Of a stretch of 64,000 nucleotides of DNA, positions 8,718 through 17,429 are shown one piece after another; positions within the stretch are counted from its first letter, which is position 1, and each line of letters opens with the position of its first letter. The DNA lies in the NCBI GenBank assembly GCA_020851555.1, contig JADZCM010000038.1, positions 62,001 through 126,000 of the forward strand, written 5' to 3'. Made by a program: the position numbers and the translations under genes. The notes beneath the pieces were generated by a model. The model saw only the letters and a list, made by a program, of their open reading frames with translations. It ran no database searches and was not told the origin of the DNA. This DNA is from Bryobacterales bacterium. GTDB taxonomy: Bacteria; Acidobacteriota; Terriglobia; Bryobacterales; Bryobacteraceae.

Positions 8718-9518
8718 TCACTTTTCCCCCACCAGACGGGCGATGCGCTCGGGACGCCAGCTCCAGTCCGCGGACGCCCGCACGTCCTCGTACCGGAGGA
8801 TGCGCAGCCCGCCGAACACCTGCAAAAGCTGGTTGGGCTTTGGAAGCCATGCCGCCGCGCCCTCGCTTCCGGATTCATCCATAAGGTGTTCGAAGACCAG
8901 CAGACCCCGCGGCCTGAGCGACTCCACGATCCTCTGAATGTACGGCTCTCGCAGCGGCACCCAGGTGTAGCTCATGACCACCAGGTCCCACCGTGCGCGC
9001 CCGAAGTCGAAGTCTTCATGACGCCGGACCAGGGCGGTGAGAGACACCCCGGCTTTCCTGGCGGCTGCCTCAGCCGCGCGGACTCCCTCGGCCGAGAAGT
9101 CGAAACCGGTGACCTGCCAGCCTTTGGAGGCGAGGAAAACGGCGTTCCTGCCTTGTCCCATATGCACGTCCAGCGCGCGGCCCGGCGCCTTGTCGCGCAC
9201 CGCTTCGGCCAGAAGGCTGTTCGGCCCGGCGTTGAAGCGCGGCGTACCGCTCGAGTAAGTCCGGTCGAAGAAGAAGGGATGGAGTTCCTCGCGGCGCTGG
9301 ATGGAGAACCGTTCGATGACCTTCGCGCGTTCCTGAATTGCGGCAGCGCCCAGGCCGGAGCGCTCCAGATGTTCCAGATAGGAACGGCGCGGGTCAGTGA
9401 CGGAGATAGGCTGGCGGCGGTACCACTCGACGTACTCTCTCCAGACCTTCTCTTCGTCCCCGGCGGACCGGACGGCCGCGGGAGCGGCCGCCAGGAGCAG
9501 GAAGCGCCGCCGCAGCAC
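8718..9518 (-). CDS. class I SAM-dependent methyltransferase with an apparent signal peptide
   Basis: 266 residues. The N-terminus (MLRRRFLLLAAAPAAVRSAG) looks like an export signal. The body contains a methyltransferase fold: motif I as GRALDVHMGQGRNAVFLASKGW, an acidic second motif VTGFDFSAEGVRAA, and the later RWDLVVMSYTWVPL and LRPRGLLVFEHLMDE strands. Residues 30-110 form a helical region without a known domain. Export of a SAM-dependent enzyme is unexpected, so either the signal is not cleaved or the start is wrong, but no better downstream Met exists before the fold. It lies 3 nt from the enolase-superfamily gene. Confidence 0.75.
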   Translation of the reverse strand: MLRRRFLLLAAAPAAVRSAGDEEKVWREYVEWYRRQPISVTDPRRSYLEHLERSGLGAAAIQERAKVIERFSIQRREELHPFFFDRTYSSGTPRFNAGPNSLLAEAVRDKAPGRALDVHMGQGRNAVFLASKGWQVTGFDFSAEGVRAAEAAARKAGVSLTALVRRHEDFDFGRARWDLVVMSYTWVPLREPYIQRIVESLRPRGLLVFEHLMDESGSEGAAAWLPKPNQLLQVFGGLRILRYEDVRASADWSWRPERIARLVGEK

Positions 9519-9521
9519 CTT

Positions 9522-10748
9522 CTAGACCCAGTCCACGGGCTGGCCTGCGCCGCCGCGGCCGCCCTGCCTCTGCCGGAAGGCCTCCTCGTTCAATTCCACG
9601 CCGAGTCCGGGAGTCTCCGGCCTGCTCGCCAGACCCCCCTTCACCACCGGCGGGTTCTTGGCCAGCGCCAGAACTCCGCCGCCCGGTCCTCCCATCGAGG
9701 CTTCGCTGGTCAGGAAGTCGTGAATCGACAGGCCGGCATGGATTGAAGCCATGGTGAGCCAGATGCCGCCGACGTTGTGCGTCGCCATGGGGATCCGGTG
9801 CAGCGCCGCGATGGCGGCGATCTTCATGAACGAAGTGATTCCCCCGCAGAAGGCGATGTCCGGGTAAATGTAGTCTACAGCCTGCTCGCGGAGGAAGGGA
9901 TAGAATCCCTGGGGCATCTCCACTTTCTCGCCGGTGAGCAGCGGCACGCGGCACTCGCGTTTCAGAGCCACCCAGGCGTCGGAAAAGGGCGGAGGCAGCG
10001 GGTCCTCGAACCACTTGGGCTCGATGCCCTCGACCGCCCGGGCGATCGCTTTCGCGGTGGGCAGATCGTACTCGTTGTGGCAGTGCACCATGATGTCGTA
10101 GTCGAGACCGAGTTCCTCGCGAACGTTTTCGAAGCCCGTCCGCAGCCGGTGCAGGTTCTGGGCCGAGACCGACGTCGTATAGCGTCCCATGGGGATGCCG
10201 AGGATGCCGTGGGTGTTGATCTTGGCCGCGCGAAAGCCCTGCGGATTGGCGCGGAACTGGTCGGCCCAGTCCTTCACCATCTTCTTGTCCAGCATGTTGC
10301 GCGGCTCGCTGTTGATGAAGATCGACACCTCGTCCCGGAACGGACCGCCCAGAAGCCGGTACACCGGCAGGCCGGTCAGCTTTCCCGCCAGGTCCCACAA
10401 CGCCATGTCGATGCCGCTGAGCGCGGGAACCGAAGCCATGTAGGTGTGCATCAGCGTGGACATGCGCATCCAGTGGGTCTGGATGGCCAGCGGGTCCTGC
10501 TTGAGGAGCAGAGGCTTGTACCTCTCCATCCAGGCCTGCATCATGGGGAACGTCACGCCGGACTCTCCATAACCGGAGATGCCCGCGTCGGTGTCGATGC
10601 GGATCATGGTGTGGCTGGAAGAGGGCCGCATCTTGAGGTCGGTGATCCGCACTTTGCCCAGGTCGGCCGCCGTCAGCCTGTCGTAGGCGGCGAACACGCC
10701 GGCGGCGGGCAGGGCCAGAGCGGTGCGCAGGAAGTCCCGTCTGTGCAT
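9522..10748 (-). CDS. mandelate racemase / muconate lactonizing family dehydratase (enolase superfamily), Tat-exported
   Basis: 408 residues. MHRRDFLRTALALPAAGVFAA is a twin-arginine-like signal. The enolase-superfamily N-terminal capping domain is followed by a barrel with AAKINTHGILG, IMVHCHNEYD, EPKWFEDPLPPP, VPLLTGEKVE and IPMATHNVGG. The usual first metal ligand (Asp, as in VDxH/VDxN) is His here, while the second and third ligands (Glu in WFEDP and in TGEKVE) are kept. The closest functional picture is a sugar-acid (galactonate or gluconate type) dehydratase, but the ligand change makes the reaction uncertain. It is part of the minus-strand cluster with isomerase and oxidoreductase genes. 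Confidence 0.85.
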   Translation of the reverse strand: MHRRDFLRTALALPAAGVFAAYDRLTAADLGKVRITDLKMRPSSSHTMIRIDTDAGISGYGESGVTFPMMQAWMERYKPLLLKQDPLAIQTHWMRMSTLMHTYMASVPALSGIDMALWDLAGKLTGLPVYRLLGGPFRDEVSIFINSEPRNMLDKKMVKDWADQFRANPQGFRAAKINTHGILGIPMGRYTTSVSAQNLHRLRTGFENVREELGLDYDIMVHCHNEYDLPTAKAIARAVEGIEPKWFEDPLPPPFSDAWVALKRECRVPLLTGEKVEMPQGFYPFLREQAVDYIYPDIAFCGGITSFMKIAAIAALHRIPMATHNVGGIWLTMASIHAGLSIHDFLTSEASMGGPGGGVLALAKNPPVVKGGLASRPETPGLGVELNEEAFRQRQGGRGGAGQPVDWV

Positions 10749-10761
10749 GGCCGTCTCCTCC

Positions 10762-11580
10762 TTAAGTTGTCAGCGCCGCCAGCACGCCGCGCATGTAAGC
10801 GAAGGACTTCTGCATGCCCGGCAGCGGGTCCTTGGCGTCGATCTCATACTCCAGGCCGACCAGGCCCCGGTATTTCATGCGCTGCAACTCCCTGAACATC
10901 GCCACGACGGGAATGGCGCCGTCGCCGACCGGGCACTGGCTGCCGGCCTCCTTCAGGTCCCGCAGGTCCTTGATGTGGAAGTCGAGCAGGCGGCTGCCCG
11001 CCGTCCGGATGGTTTCGACGAGGTCCACTCCCGTGCGGACCGTGTGGCCGACGTCGATGCAGACGCCGACTCTGGGGTCCATGCCTCCCATCAGCTTCAG
11101 CGCGCTCTGCGGCGTGGGGAAAATCTTGTCCTCCGGGCCGTGGTTGTGGACCGCCACGGAGATGTTGTACTCCTTGACGAACTTCTCGATTTTGGGAAGC
11201 GTCTGGGGCGTGGCGCCGATCACCATCATGGGCATGCCGCACCGCCGTGCGTACTCGAAGTAGGAGCGTATGTCGGCCTCGTCGTCCTTCTGCATGTAGA
11301 CCACGCCGCCGCTGGTGACGACCAGGCCCGCGTCATCGAATTCCTTCCTCCCGGCAGCCAGCTCCTCCGGCGTGCTTTTGTACGGCAGGTGCATCTCTTT
11401 GATGCTGACGTAGCGCACGTTCAACTGCTTGATCATGCCGATGGCCTGCGTGCGCGGAAAGTTGCGCAGCGAGTAGCTGCACACGGCCAGCCGGATGTCC
11501 CCGGGGGCCTCGGCGGAACGCGCCGCGGCGGGCAGCAGGCCCGCGGCGGAAACTGAGGTGAAAAAAGTTCGGCGGTTCAT
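10762..11580 (-). CDS. sugar phosphate isomerase/epimerase-like TIM barrel (AP endonuclease 2 family), exported
   Basis: 272 residues. The signal MNRRTFFTSVSAAGLLPAAARS carries a twin-arginine-like motif (NRRTFF). The body shows barrel strands with metal-site residues typical of xylose-isomerase-like proteins: YSISVAVHNHGPEDK, VGVCIDVGHTVRTG, LLDFHIKDLRD and GLVGLEYEIDAKDP. Such enzymes isomerise or epimerise sugars or keto-sugars, and next to Gfo/Idh/MocA oxidoreductases they often form 3-keto-sugar pathways. It sits 13 nt upstream of the dehydratase gene and 24 nt downstream of the oxidoreductase gene. Confidence 0.85.
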   Translation of the reverse strand: MNRRTFFTSVSAAGLLPAAARSAEAPGDIRLAVCSYSLRNFPRTQAIGMIKQLNVRYVSIKEMHLPYKSTPEELAAGRKEFDDAGLVVTSGGVVYMQKDDEADIRSYFEYARRCGMPMMVIGATPQTLPKIEKFVKEYNISVAVHNHGPEDKIFPTPQSALKLMGGMDPRVGVCIDVGHTVRTGVDLVETIRTAGSRLLDFHIKDLRDLKEAGSQCPVGDGAIPVVAMFRELQRMKYRGLVGLEYEIDAKDPLPGMQKSFAYMRGVLAALTT

Positions 11581-11604
11581 CTTACTTCTCCTGGCCGGGC
11601 CCGG

Positions 11605-13122
11605 CTACAAGACGAGTTCCCAACCCTTGCGGAACTCGGGTTTGACGTAGCGGTTCGCCTCGGGGCTGTTGGTGAAAAGCTGGTTCCGGCCGTCCCACTG
11701 GAGTTTTCCTGGAACGCGGAACGCGATGACGCCGAGGGCGGTCCACTCGGCGAAGGGCGCCGTGATGCTGAAATCGGAGCAGGACGGATCGCCGCCCTTG
11801 CAGGCGCGGATCCAGTCCTGCATGTGGCCGGGCGAGCGGGTCAACAGCGGCGCCGGCAGTTCGTATTCCTGCCACCGGGAAGCGGGCAGCAGGTGTACGC
11901 CTTCTCCCCGGTCGCAGGTGGCCATGATGCCTTTGCCGCCGATGAAGACCGCGCCGTTTCCTGTCAGGATGCCGGGTTGCGGTCCCAGGCCCCATCCTCC
12001 GGGAGGTTCGTACACCGTTACGCCGGCGCCTCCGGCGCTGGTCCGCGATTTGATCGGGCCGGCGGGCTTGGGCGGGGCGGGAGGCGGGCCGCCTCCTTTG
12101 CGGGGCCTTCCCGCCAGGTTGTTGGGACGGGGCAGGATGGTCTCATTCTCCATGCCCGGGACTCTATACGCTTCGGGGTCTTCGGGGCGGGTGGAGTCGT
12201 GCCAGTACACCGTCACGGGAGGCATCTTCCCGCGGGCTGGAAACTCGAACCGGATCAAGGCGCGGGTTGGAAAGGTGTACCGGCTCTCGTTGACGATCGA
12301 AAGCCGCTCCAGGCTGGTTGGCGCCCCCAGTTGCAGCGCCAGGTGTACGGGGCCGGCCGTGTGGATGCCCCAGTTGCCGATCTGGCCGGTGCCGAAGTCG
12401 TAGAAGCCCCTCCAGTTATAGGGCACGTAGTGAGAACTGAATGAGCGCACGGCCGCGCCGCCCAGCCAGAGGTTCCAGTCGAGGGTTTCCGGGACGGCCT
12501 CTTCCTTGGGCAATTCCTGCAAGCCCGTGGCGTGAGTGCCTAGTTGCGTCGAGATGTGGACTTCCGTGACCTCGCCGATCGCGCCCGACCAGATGATCTC
12601 CGAAGCGACGCGTATGGCCTCGTGCGAGAATCCCTGGTTGCCCATCTGCGTAGCGACGCCATATTTGACCGCCGCATCCTGGAGCAGACGAGCCTCCCAA
12701 GGGGTCCGGGTCAGCGGCTTCTCAACGTAGACGTGCTTGCCGCGCTGCATGCACGCCAGGGCGACGGTGGCGTGCATGTGGTCCGGGATGCCGATGGTGC
12801 AGGCGTCGATGTTCTTGCCTTCCTTGTCCAACATGACCCGGAAGTCCTTGTACCTGGGGAGATTCCCGTAACGCTTCAGGCTTTCCGCGCCCCGGACGTC
12901 ATCCACGTCGCACAGAGCGACGATGTTCTCAGTGCGGGCCGCATCGTTGAGGATGCTCCCGCCCTGACCGCCCAAGCCGACGGCGGCGACATTCAGCTTG
13001 TCGTAGTAGGGCCTATAGCCCAGAGCCCGTAGTGAGGCCACGCTGCCAAAGCCGCCCGCCGGCACCATGCCGGCCAGAAGCGACCCATAGAAGAAGTACC
13101 GCCTCGAAATACCTTCAGACAC
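11605..13122 (-). CDS. Gfo/Idh/MocA family oxidoreductase, Tat-exported
   Basis: 505 residues. MSEGISRRYFFYGSLLAGMVPAGG contains a twin-arginine motif (SRRYFF), so the NAD(P)-binding enzyme is likely exported folded with cofactor. Dinucleotide fold: LNVAAVGLGGQGGSILND near residue 43. The conserved EKP motif appears in GKHVYVEKPLTRTPWEA. The C-terminal alpha/beta domain includes IGNWGIHTAGPVHLALQLG. There is a Pro/Gly-rich insert (RKGGGPPPAPPKPAGP) around residue 350. This large Tat-exported group is abundant in acidobacteria and planctomycetes. It heads the three-gene sugar-modifying cluster. Confidence 0.88.
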   Translation of the reverse strand: MSEGISRRYFFYGSLLAGMVPAGGFGSVASLRALGYRPYYDKLNVAAVGLGGQGGSILNDAARTENIVALCDVDDVRGAESLKRYGNLPRYKDFRVMLDKEGKNIDACTIGIPDHMHATVALACMQRGKHVYVEKPLTRTPWEARLLQDAAVKYGVATQMGNQGFSHEAIRVASEIIWSGAIGEVTEVHISTQLGTHATGLQELPKEEAVPETLDWNLWLGGAAVRSFSSHYVPYNWRGFYDFGTGQIGNWGIHTAGPVHLALQLGAPTSLERLSIVNESRYTFPTRALIRFEFPARGKMPPVTVYWHDSTRPEDPEAYRVPGMENETILPRPNNLAGRPRKGGGPPPAPPKPAGPIKSRTSAGGAGVTVYEPPGGWGLGPQPGILTGNGAVFIGGKGIMATCDRGEGVHLLPASRWQEYELPAPLLTRSPGHMQDWIRACKGGDPSCSDFSITAPFAEWTALGVIAFRVPGKLQWDGRNQLFTNSPEANRYVKPEFRKGWELVL

Positions 13123-13139
13123 GGCCTTAACCTCCCCGG

Positions 13140-14465
13140 CTAGAGAACCTGTTCTGACCAGCTCTCCAGCACGCTCTTGAGTTTCTGCATGAACTGGTCG
13201 GCGAGCGCCCCGTCGATCAGCCGGTGATCGAAGGTCAGGCCGGTCAGCGAGACATGCCGGATGGCAATGGCGTCGTCGATCACCAGCGGCGCCTTCTCCA
13301 CCACCCCCACTCCCAGAATGGCCACCTGCGGTTGGTTGATGACGGGGGTGCCGAACAGGCTGCCGTTGCTGCCGAAGTTGGTGATGGAGAAGGTGCCCCC
13401 GTGCACCTCATCCGGCTTCAGTTGCCGCGACCGGGCCCGCGCCGCCAGGTCCACGATGGCCCGCTGCAAGCCCAGCACATTCAGTTCGTCCGCCCGCCGG
13501 ATCACGGGCACAATCAGCCCGCCTTCCAGCGATACGGCGATGCCGATGTTGATCTCACTGTGGTAAATGACGTTGGTCCCCTCGATCGAGGCGTTCAAGA
13601 TGGGGAAGGCCCGCAGCGCCTCGATGGCCGCGCGCGCGAAGAAGGGCAGGAATGTCAGCGAATATCCGTAGCGCGCCTTGACCTCTTCCTTGTTGCGCTC
13701 CCGGACGCGCGCCACCTTGCTCATGTCGATGCGGTGCACTGTGGTTACGTGCGCCGAAGTGCGCTTGCTCAAGACCATGTGCTCGGCGATCTTGCTGCGC
13801 ATGATGCTCATGGGCTCCACGCGAGTCTTGGGGGCCTCCGCCCGAGGCAGAGGAGTCGCAGCTTCGGGCGCGGCGGACACGGCGGCGGAGGGCGCGGCGG
13901 GCGGGGCGGCAGGCGGGGCGGCAGGCGGGGCAGCCTGCGCTGCCAGGTACGCTTCCACATCCTGTTTGGTGATTCGTCCGCCGGCGCCGGTTCCTTTCAC
14001 CTTGTGAAGGTCGATGTTGTGCTCGCGCGCCATCTTCCGCACCAGCGGCGATAGCGGGCCAAGGTCGGCTTCAGAGGGTTCCTCCCGCTCCTGAACCGCC
14101 GGCTGGGCGGCAGGAGGGGCCGGAGCGGGTACGGCGGCGGGAGGCGGCGCCGCAACCGGAACGGGAGCGGGAGCGGAGGCGGGAGGCGGCACGGCGGCGG
14201 GTGAGCCGGCCGGGCCGGCGCCGGCTTGCCCCGTCTCGTCAATCCGGGCCACTACCGTGTTGATGGCTACCGTCTGTCCCTCCTCAACCAGGACCTCGGC
14301 AAGCGTTCCGGCTGATGGCGAAGGGATCTCGGTGTCCACCTTGTCGGTAGAGATCTCAAACAGCGGCTGGTCGCGCTCGATGCGCTCCCCCGCCTTCTTC
14401 AGCCATTTCGTAAGAGTGCCTTCTACAATGCTCTCTCCCAACTGCGGCATAACGACGTCGATCAT
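13140..14465 (-). CDS. 2-oxo acid dehydrogenase complex E2 (dihydrolipoamide acyltransferase)
   Basis: 441 residues from ATG 14465; the longer frame to 14816 overlaps lipB and is rejected. Order of domains: a lipoyl domain (residues 1-75, lipoyl-lysine K42 in STDKVDTEI), a long Ala/Pro linker, an E3-binding domain (LSPLVRKMAREHNIDLHKVKG..ITKQDVEAYL), another linker, and an acyltransferase domain ending with DHRLIDGALADQF, where the His near residue 414 and Asp four on are catalytic. Succinyl versus branched-chain or pyruvate specificity cannot be told. Its ATGA overlaps the lipB stop, and lpd lies upstream in the same operon. No E1 genes are in the window. Confidence 0.92.
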   Translation of the reverse strand: MIDVVMPQLGESIVEGTLTKWLKKAGERIERDQPLFEISTDKVDTEIPSPSAGTLAEVLVEEGQTVAINTVVARIDETGQAGAGPAGSPAAVPPPASAPAPVPVAAPPPAAVPAPAPPAAQPAVQEREEPSEADLGPLSPLVRKMAREHNIDLHKVKGTGAGGRITKQDVEAYLAAQAAPPAAPPAAPPAAPSAAVSAAPEAATPLPRAEAPKTRVEPMSIMRSKIAEHMVLSKRTSAHVTTVHRIDMSKVARVRERNKEEVKARYGYSLTFLPFFARAAIEALRAFPILNASIEGTNVIYHSEINIGIAVSLEGGLIVPVIRRADELNVLGLQRAIVDLAARARSRQLKPDEVHGGTFSITNFGSNGSLFGTPVINQPQVAILGVGVVEKAPLVIDDAIAIRHVSLTGLTFDHRLIDGALADQFMQKLKSVLESWSEQVL

Positions 14466-15109
14466 GCGGCCATCTCCATTTCGCGCTCGAAGATCCGGCT
14501 GAAGTTGCCCGCCAGCGACGCGGCCACCTCGCCGCGTCCCGCCCGGCAGCCCAACTCCGCCATTGATGTAACGGGCTTCGCGAGCCCGCATGGGACTATG
14601 TACTGAAAGTAACTCAAATCCGTGCTGTGATTCAGGGCGAATCCGTGCGAGGTGACCCAGCGGCTGATGTGGACCCCTATCGCCGCTATCTTCCGGCCCT
14701 CCACCCAGACTCCGGTGGCGCCCGCCAGCCGCCCGGCCTGGATGTGGAACTCCGCCAGCGTGTCGATCAGGACCTGCTCCAGCGAACGCACATAGACGGC
14801 CACGTCCCTCCGCCATTCGCGCAGATCGAGGATCGGATATCCGACCACCTGCCCCGGCCCATGATACGTGATATCCCCGCCGCGGTCCGTCTGATGGAAC
14901 GCGATGCCTGCCCGGCGCAGGACCTCCGGGGAGGCCAGGAGGTTCTCCGCCCTGCCGTTCCGTCCCAGGGTGATCACGTGCGGGTGCTCGACGATAAGAA
15001 GCTGATCCGGGATGAGCCCCTGCTTGCGCTTCTCCACGAGGTCCTGTTGCAGGGCGAAGGCTTCGCCGTAGCCCATGCTCCCCAGGTCCCGAAGCTCGAA
15101 GCTAGGCAT
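14462..15109 (-). CDS. lipB: lipoyl(octanoyl) transferase
   Basis: 215 residues. It moves octanoyl from acyl carrier protein to the lipoyl domains of E2 or GcvH, the first step of lipoate biosynthesis. Family motifs: LLIVEHPHVITLGRNG, the active-site RGGDITYHGPGQVVGYPILDL, ATGVWVEGRKIAAIGVHISRWVTSHGFALN with the catalytic Lys, and IVPCGLAKPVTSM with the catalytic Cys. It overlaps lpd by 8 nt at its start and the E2 gene by 4 nt at its end, so enzyme, lipoylation factor and lipoylated substrate are translated from one message. Confidence 0.95.
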   Translation of the reverse strand: MPSFELRDLGSMGYGEAFALQQDLVEKRKQGLIPDQLLIVEHPHVITLGRNGRAENLLASPEVLRRAGIAFHQTDRGGDITYHGPGQVVGYPILDLREWRRDVAVYVRSLEQVLIDTLAEFHIQAGRLAGATGVWVEGRKIAAIGVHISRWVTSHGFALNHSTDLSYFQYIVPCGLAKPVTSMAELGCRAGRGEVAASLAGNFSRIFEREMEMAA

Positions 15110-16496
15110 TGATGGCCAGCCCGTAGACGGCGTTGACGGCTTCTCCCACTGCCTCCGACACGGTGGGATGGGGATGAATCGCGCTCATCAGCGTTTCCAC
15201 GGTGGCTTCCGACTCCAGCGCGGCCACGGCTTCCGCGATCAGGTCCGTGGCCGAGGGGCCGATGATGTGGACGCCGAGGATCTCGCCGTACCTCTCGTCC
15301 GCCACAACCTTGACGAAGCCGTCGTGGCGTCCCAGGATGGTGGCCTTGCTGTTGGCCAGAAAGGGGAACTTACCGGCCTTCACCCTATGCCCGCGTGCGC
15401 GGGCCTCGGCCTCGCTCAGGCCGACGCTGCCGATCTCGGGTTCGGTGTAAGTGCAGCCGGGAATACGTTCGACCTTGAGGGGGCGCGCCGGCTTCCCCGC
15501 GATGTGGCCCACCGCCACCATGCCCTCCATGGCCGCGACGTGCGCCAGTTGCGGCGTTCCGGCCACCACGTCGCCTATGGCGTATACGCCCGGCTCGGCC
15601 GTCCGCATCCACGGGTCTACCTTGATGAATCCGCGGTCAAGCTCCACCGCGGTCGATTCCAGGCCCAATTCCGCCGTGTTCGGCTTCCGGCCCACGGCGA
15701 TGAGGATCTTCTCGGCTTCCACCTTTTCGGCCTTGCCGCCGGAGGTTGCGAGGTTGAACGCGACGCCGCCGCCGGTCCGCTGAACTTTCTCGACCTTCGC
15801 GCCGGTCTCAACCCGGATGCCGGCCTTTTTGAACAGCCGCTGAAGCTCCCTGGAGATCTCCTCGTCCTCGACCGGGACGATGCGCGGGAGCATCTCGATC
15901 AGGGTGACCTTGCTGCCGAGACGCTGGAAGATGGAGGCGAACTCAACCCCCACGGCGCCCGCCCCCACGATGGCGAGCGAGGCAGGCACGGCGGTAAGGC
16001 CCAGGATCTCCACGTTGGTGAGGATGCGTTCCGGATCCGGTTCCAGGCCGGGCAGCATGCGGGCCTCCGAACCGGTAGCGATGAGGATGTTACGCGTTTC
16101 GAGCGTCCGGCGTCGCCCATCGCCTTCGACTTCGACCTTGCCCGGGCCGCTCAGACGGCCGCGGCCGCGGATCCAGTCGACCTTGTTCTTCTTCATCAGG
16201 AACTCGATCCCCTTGGCGTGCTTGGCGACTACCTGGTTCTTGCGCTCGATGGCGGTAGCGAAATCGAGCCGCGGATTGTCGCAGTGTATTCCCAGTTCGG
16301 CGGCGTGCAGCAGTTCCTGCCAGACGGCGGCCGCGTGCAGCAGGCTCTTGGTGGGGATGCAGCCCACATGGAGACAGGTCCCCCCGAGTTTAGGGTCTTT
16401 CTCCACCAGCGCTGTCTTGAGACCGTATTGCCCGGCCCTGACGGCGGCCGAGTAGCCACCCGGACCGCTGCCGATGATGACAAGGTCGTAGCTCAT
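15102..16496 (-). CDS. lpdA: dihydrolipoyl dehydrogenase (E3)
   Basis: 464 residues from ATG 16496; ATG 16505 would add three residues (MRT) and is equally possible. FAD fold: YDLVIIGSGPGGYSAAVRAGQYG. The redox-active disulfide C41/C46 lies in GGTCLHVGCIPTKSLLHA. The NAD-binding fold is SLAIVGAGAVGVEFASIFQRLG. The second FAD motif is GVYAIGDVVAGTPQLAHVA. The C-terminal catalytic His-Glu pair is in ATVETLMSAIHPHPTVSEAV. It reoxidises dihydrolipoamide of the E2 encoded two genes downstream. The operon order is lpd, lipB, E2, with overlaps throughout. Confidence 0.95.
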   Translation of the reverse strand: MSYDLVIIGSGPGGYSAAVRAGQYGLKTALVEKDPKLGGTCLHVGCIPTKSLLHAAAVWQELLHAAELGIHCDNPRLDFATAIERKNQVVAKHAKGIEFLMKKNKVDWIRGRGRLSGPGKVEVEGDGRRRTLETRNILIATGSEARMLPGLEPDPERILTNVEILGLTAVPASLAIVGAGAVGVEFASIFQRLGSKVTLIEMLPRIVPVEDEEISRELQRLFKKAGIRVETGAKVEKVQRTGGGVAFNLATSGGKAEKVEAEKILIAVGRKPNTAELGLESTAVELDRGFIKVDPWMRTAEPGVYAIGDVVAGTPQLAHVAAMEGMVAVGHIAGKPARPLKVERIPGCTYTEPEIGSVGLSEAEARARGHRVKAGKFPFLANSKATILGRHDGFVKVVADERYGEILGVHIIGPSATDLIAEAVAALESEATVETLMSAIHPHPTVSEAVGEAVNAVYGLAINA

Positions 16497-16567
16497 CGTC
16501 CTCATGTTAGCATCGGGCCGATGCGCGGCAGGCTCCACGGGGGAGCCGCGGTGGGCAAAACCGGGGC

Positions 16568-17338
16568 TCAGGAAGCGGCGCGCAGCGATTCGTCCGCGGG
16601 CAGTTCCAGCGGGACGACCACCGTGAAGGTGCTCCCGCAGCCGGGCGTGCTGTCCACCTTCAGGACGCCCCCCATGAGCTCCGTCAGCCCCAGCACTAGC
16701 GAGAGGCCGAGACCCAAACCGTTGTACCCGCGGGCAGGGCCGCTGTCCAACTGGCGGAAGGTCTGGAAAGCGAGGGGGAGGCTCTCCGGCGCGATGCCGA
16801 TGCCGGTGTCGCGGACCTCGATATGCAGTTCCAGCCGGTTGCCGGCGGCCCTTCCCCTGGCCCCGACGACGACCCGTCCCCGGTCCGTGAACTTGACGGC
16901 GTTCTCCACCAGATGCCCCAGGAGCCGTTGCAGGCGCGGTCCGTCGCCGATGGCGACTGGGGGCAGGCCCGAGGCCATGCGCAACCGCAGTTGCAGCCCC
17001 TTGGCCCGCGCGCCCGCCAGGTTCCCCCGGACGGCTCCCCGGAGCGACTCCTGAAGGTGAAACTCGCGCCGCGTCAGCGTCACCCTCCCGCAGGAGAGGT
17101 CGGAGTACTCCAGGGTCTTGTCGAACAGCACGAGGAGCTCGCCGGCGCATGTCCGGATGGCGGAGACGTAGTCCTTCTGCTCGGGATCCAATGACGTCTC
17201 CAGCAGGAGATCGGTCATCCCGAGAATGCCGGTCAGCGGTGTTCGAACTTCATGGTTGAGGCTGGCGAGGAACTGCGTCTTCAGTTCGGAAAGCCCATCC
17301 TCCGGCCCAGCCGGATGTCCGCGCCCATCACCCGCCAT
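16568..17338 (-). CDS. orphan histidine kinase without a sensor domain
   Basis: 256 residues. The HisKA domain starts almost at the N-terminus (ELKTQFLASLNHEVRTPLTGILG, phospho-acceptor H29). The HATPase domain follows with the N box LLGHLVENAVKFTDRG, G1 box VRDTGIGIAP, F box FRQLDSG and G2 box YNGLGLGLSLVLGLTELMGG, and ends GCGSTFTVVVPL. All catalytic boxes are present. There is no transmembrane, PAS or GAF region and no neighbouring response regulator. It is either a soluble kinase driven by a partner protein or the end of a formerly larger sensor, though the upstream 90 nt show no leftover coding of that kind. Confidence 0.88.
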   Translation of the reverse strand: MAGDGRGHPAGPEDGLSELKTQFLASLNHEVRTPLTGILGMTDLLLETSLDPEQKDYVSAIRTCAGELLVLFDKTLEYSDLSCGRVTLTRREFHLQESLRGAVRGNLAGARAKGLQLRLRMASGLPPVAIGDGPRLQRLLGHLVENAVKFTDRGRVVVGARGRAAGNRLELHIEVRDTGIGIAPESLPLAFQTFRQLDSGPARGYNGLGLGLSLVLGLTELMGGVLKVDSTPGCGSTFTVVVPLELPADESLRAAS

Positions 17339-17429
17339 TCCGCCGTTCGCCCACGGTCTTGTATCGGCGGGGCCTGTGCCCAGGTTTAGGGCACGGCATC
17401 CGCCCAGATACCCGGGGACAGACTGCGGG

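Noticed and set aside
14466..14816. N-terminal extension of the E2 gene
   Set aside because: It lies inside lipB in another frame, and the lipoyl domain starts cleanly at ATG 14465 with an ATGA overlap.
16497..17150. Extension of lpd to 682 residues
   Set aside because: The added part is the antisense-like second frame of the histidine kinase region and has no homology features; E3 begins at 16496 or 16505.
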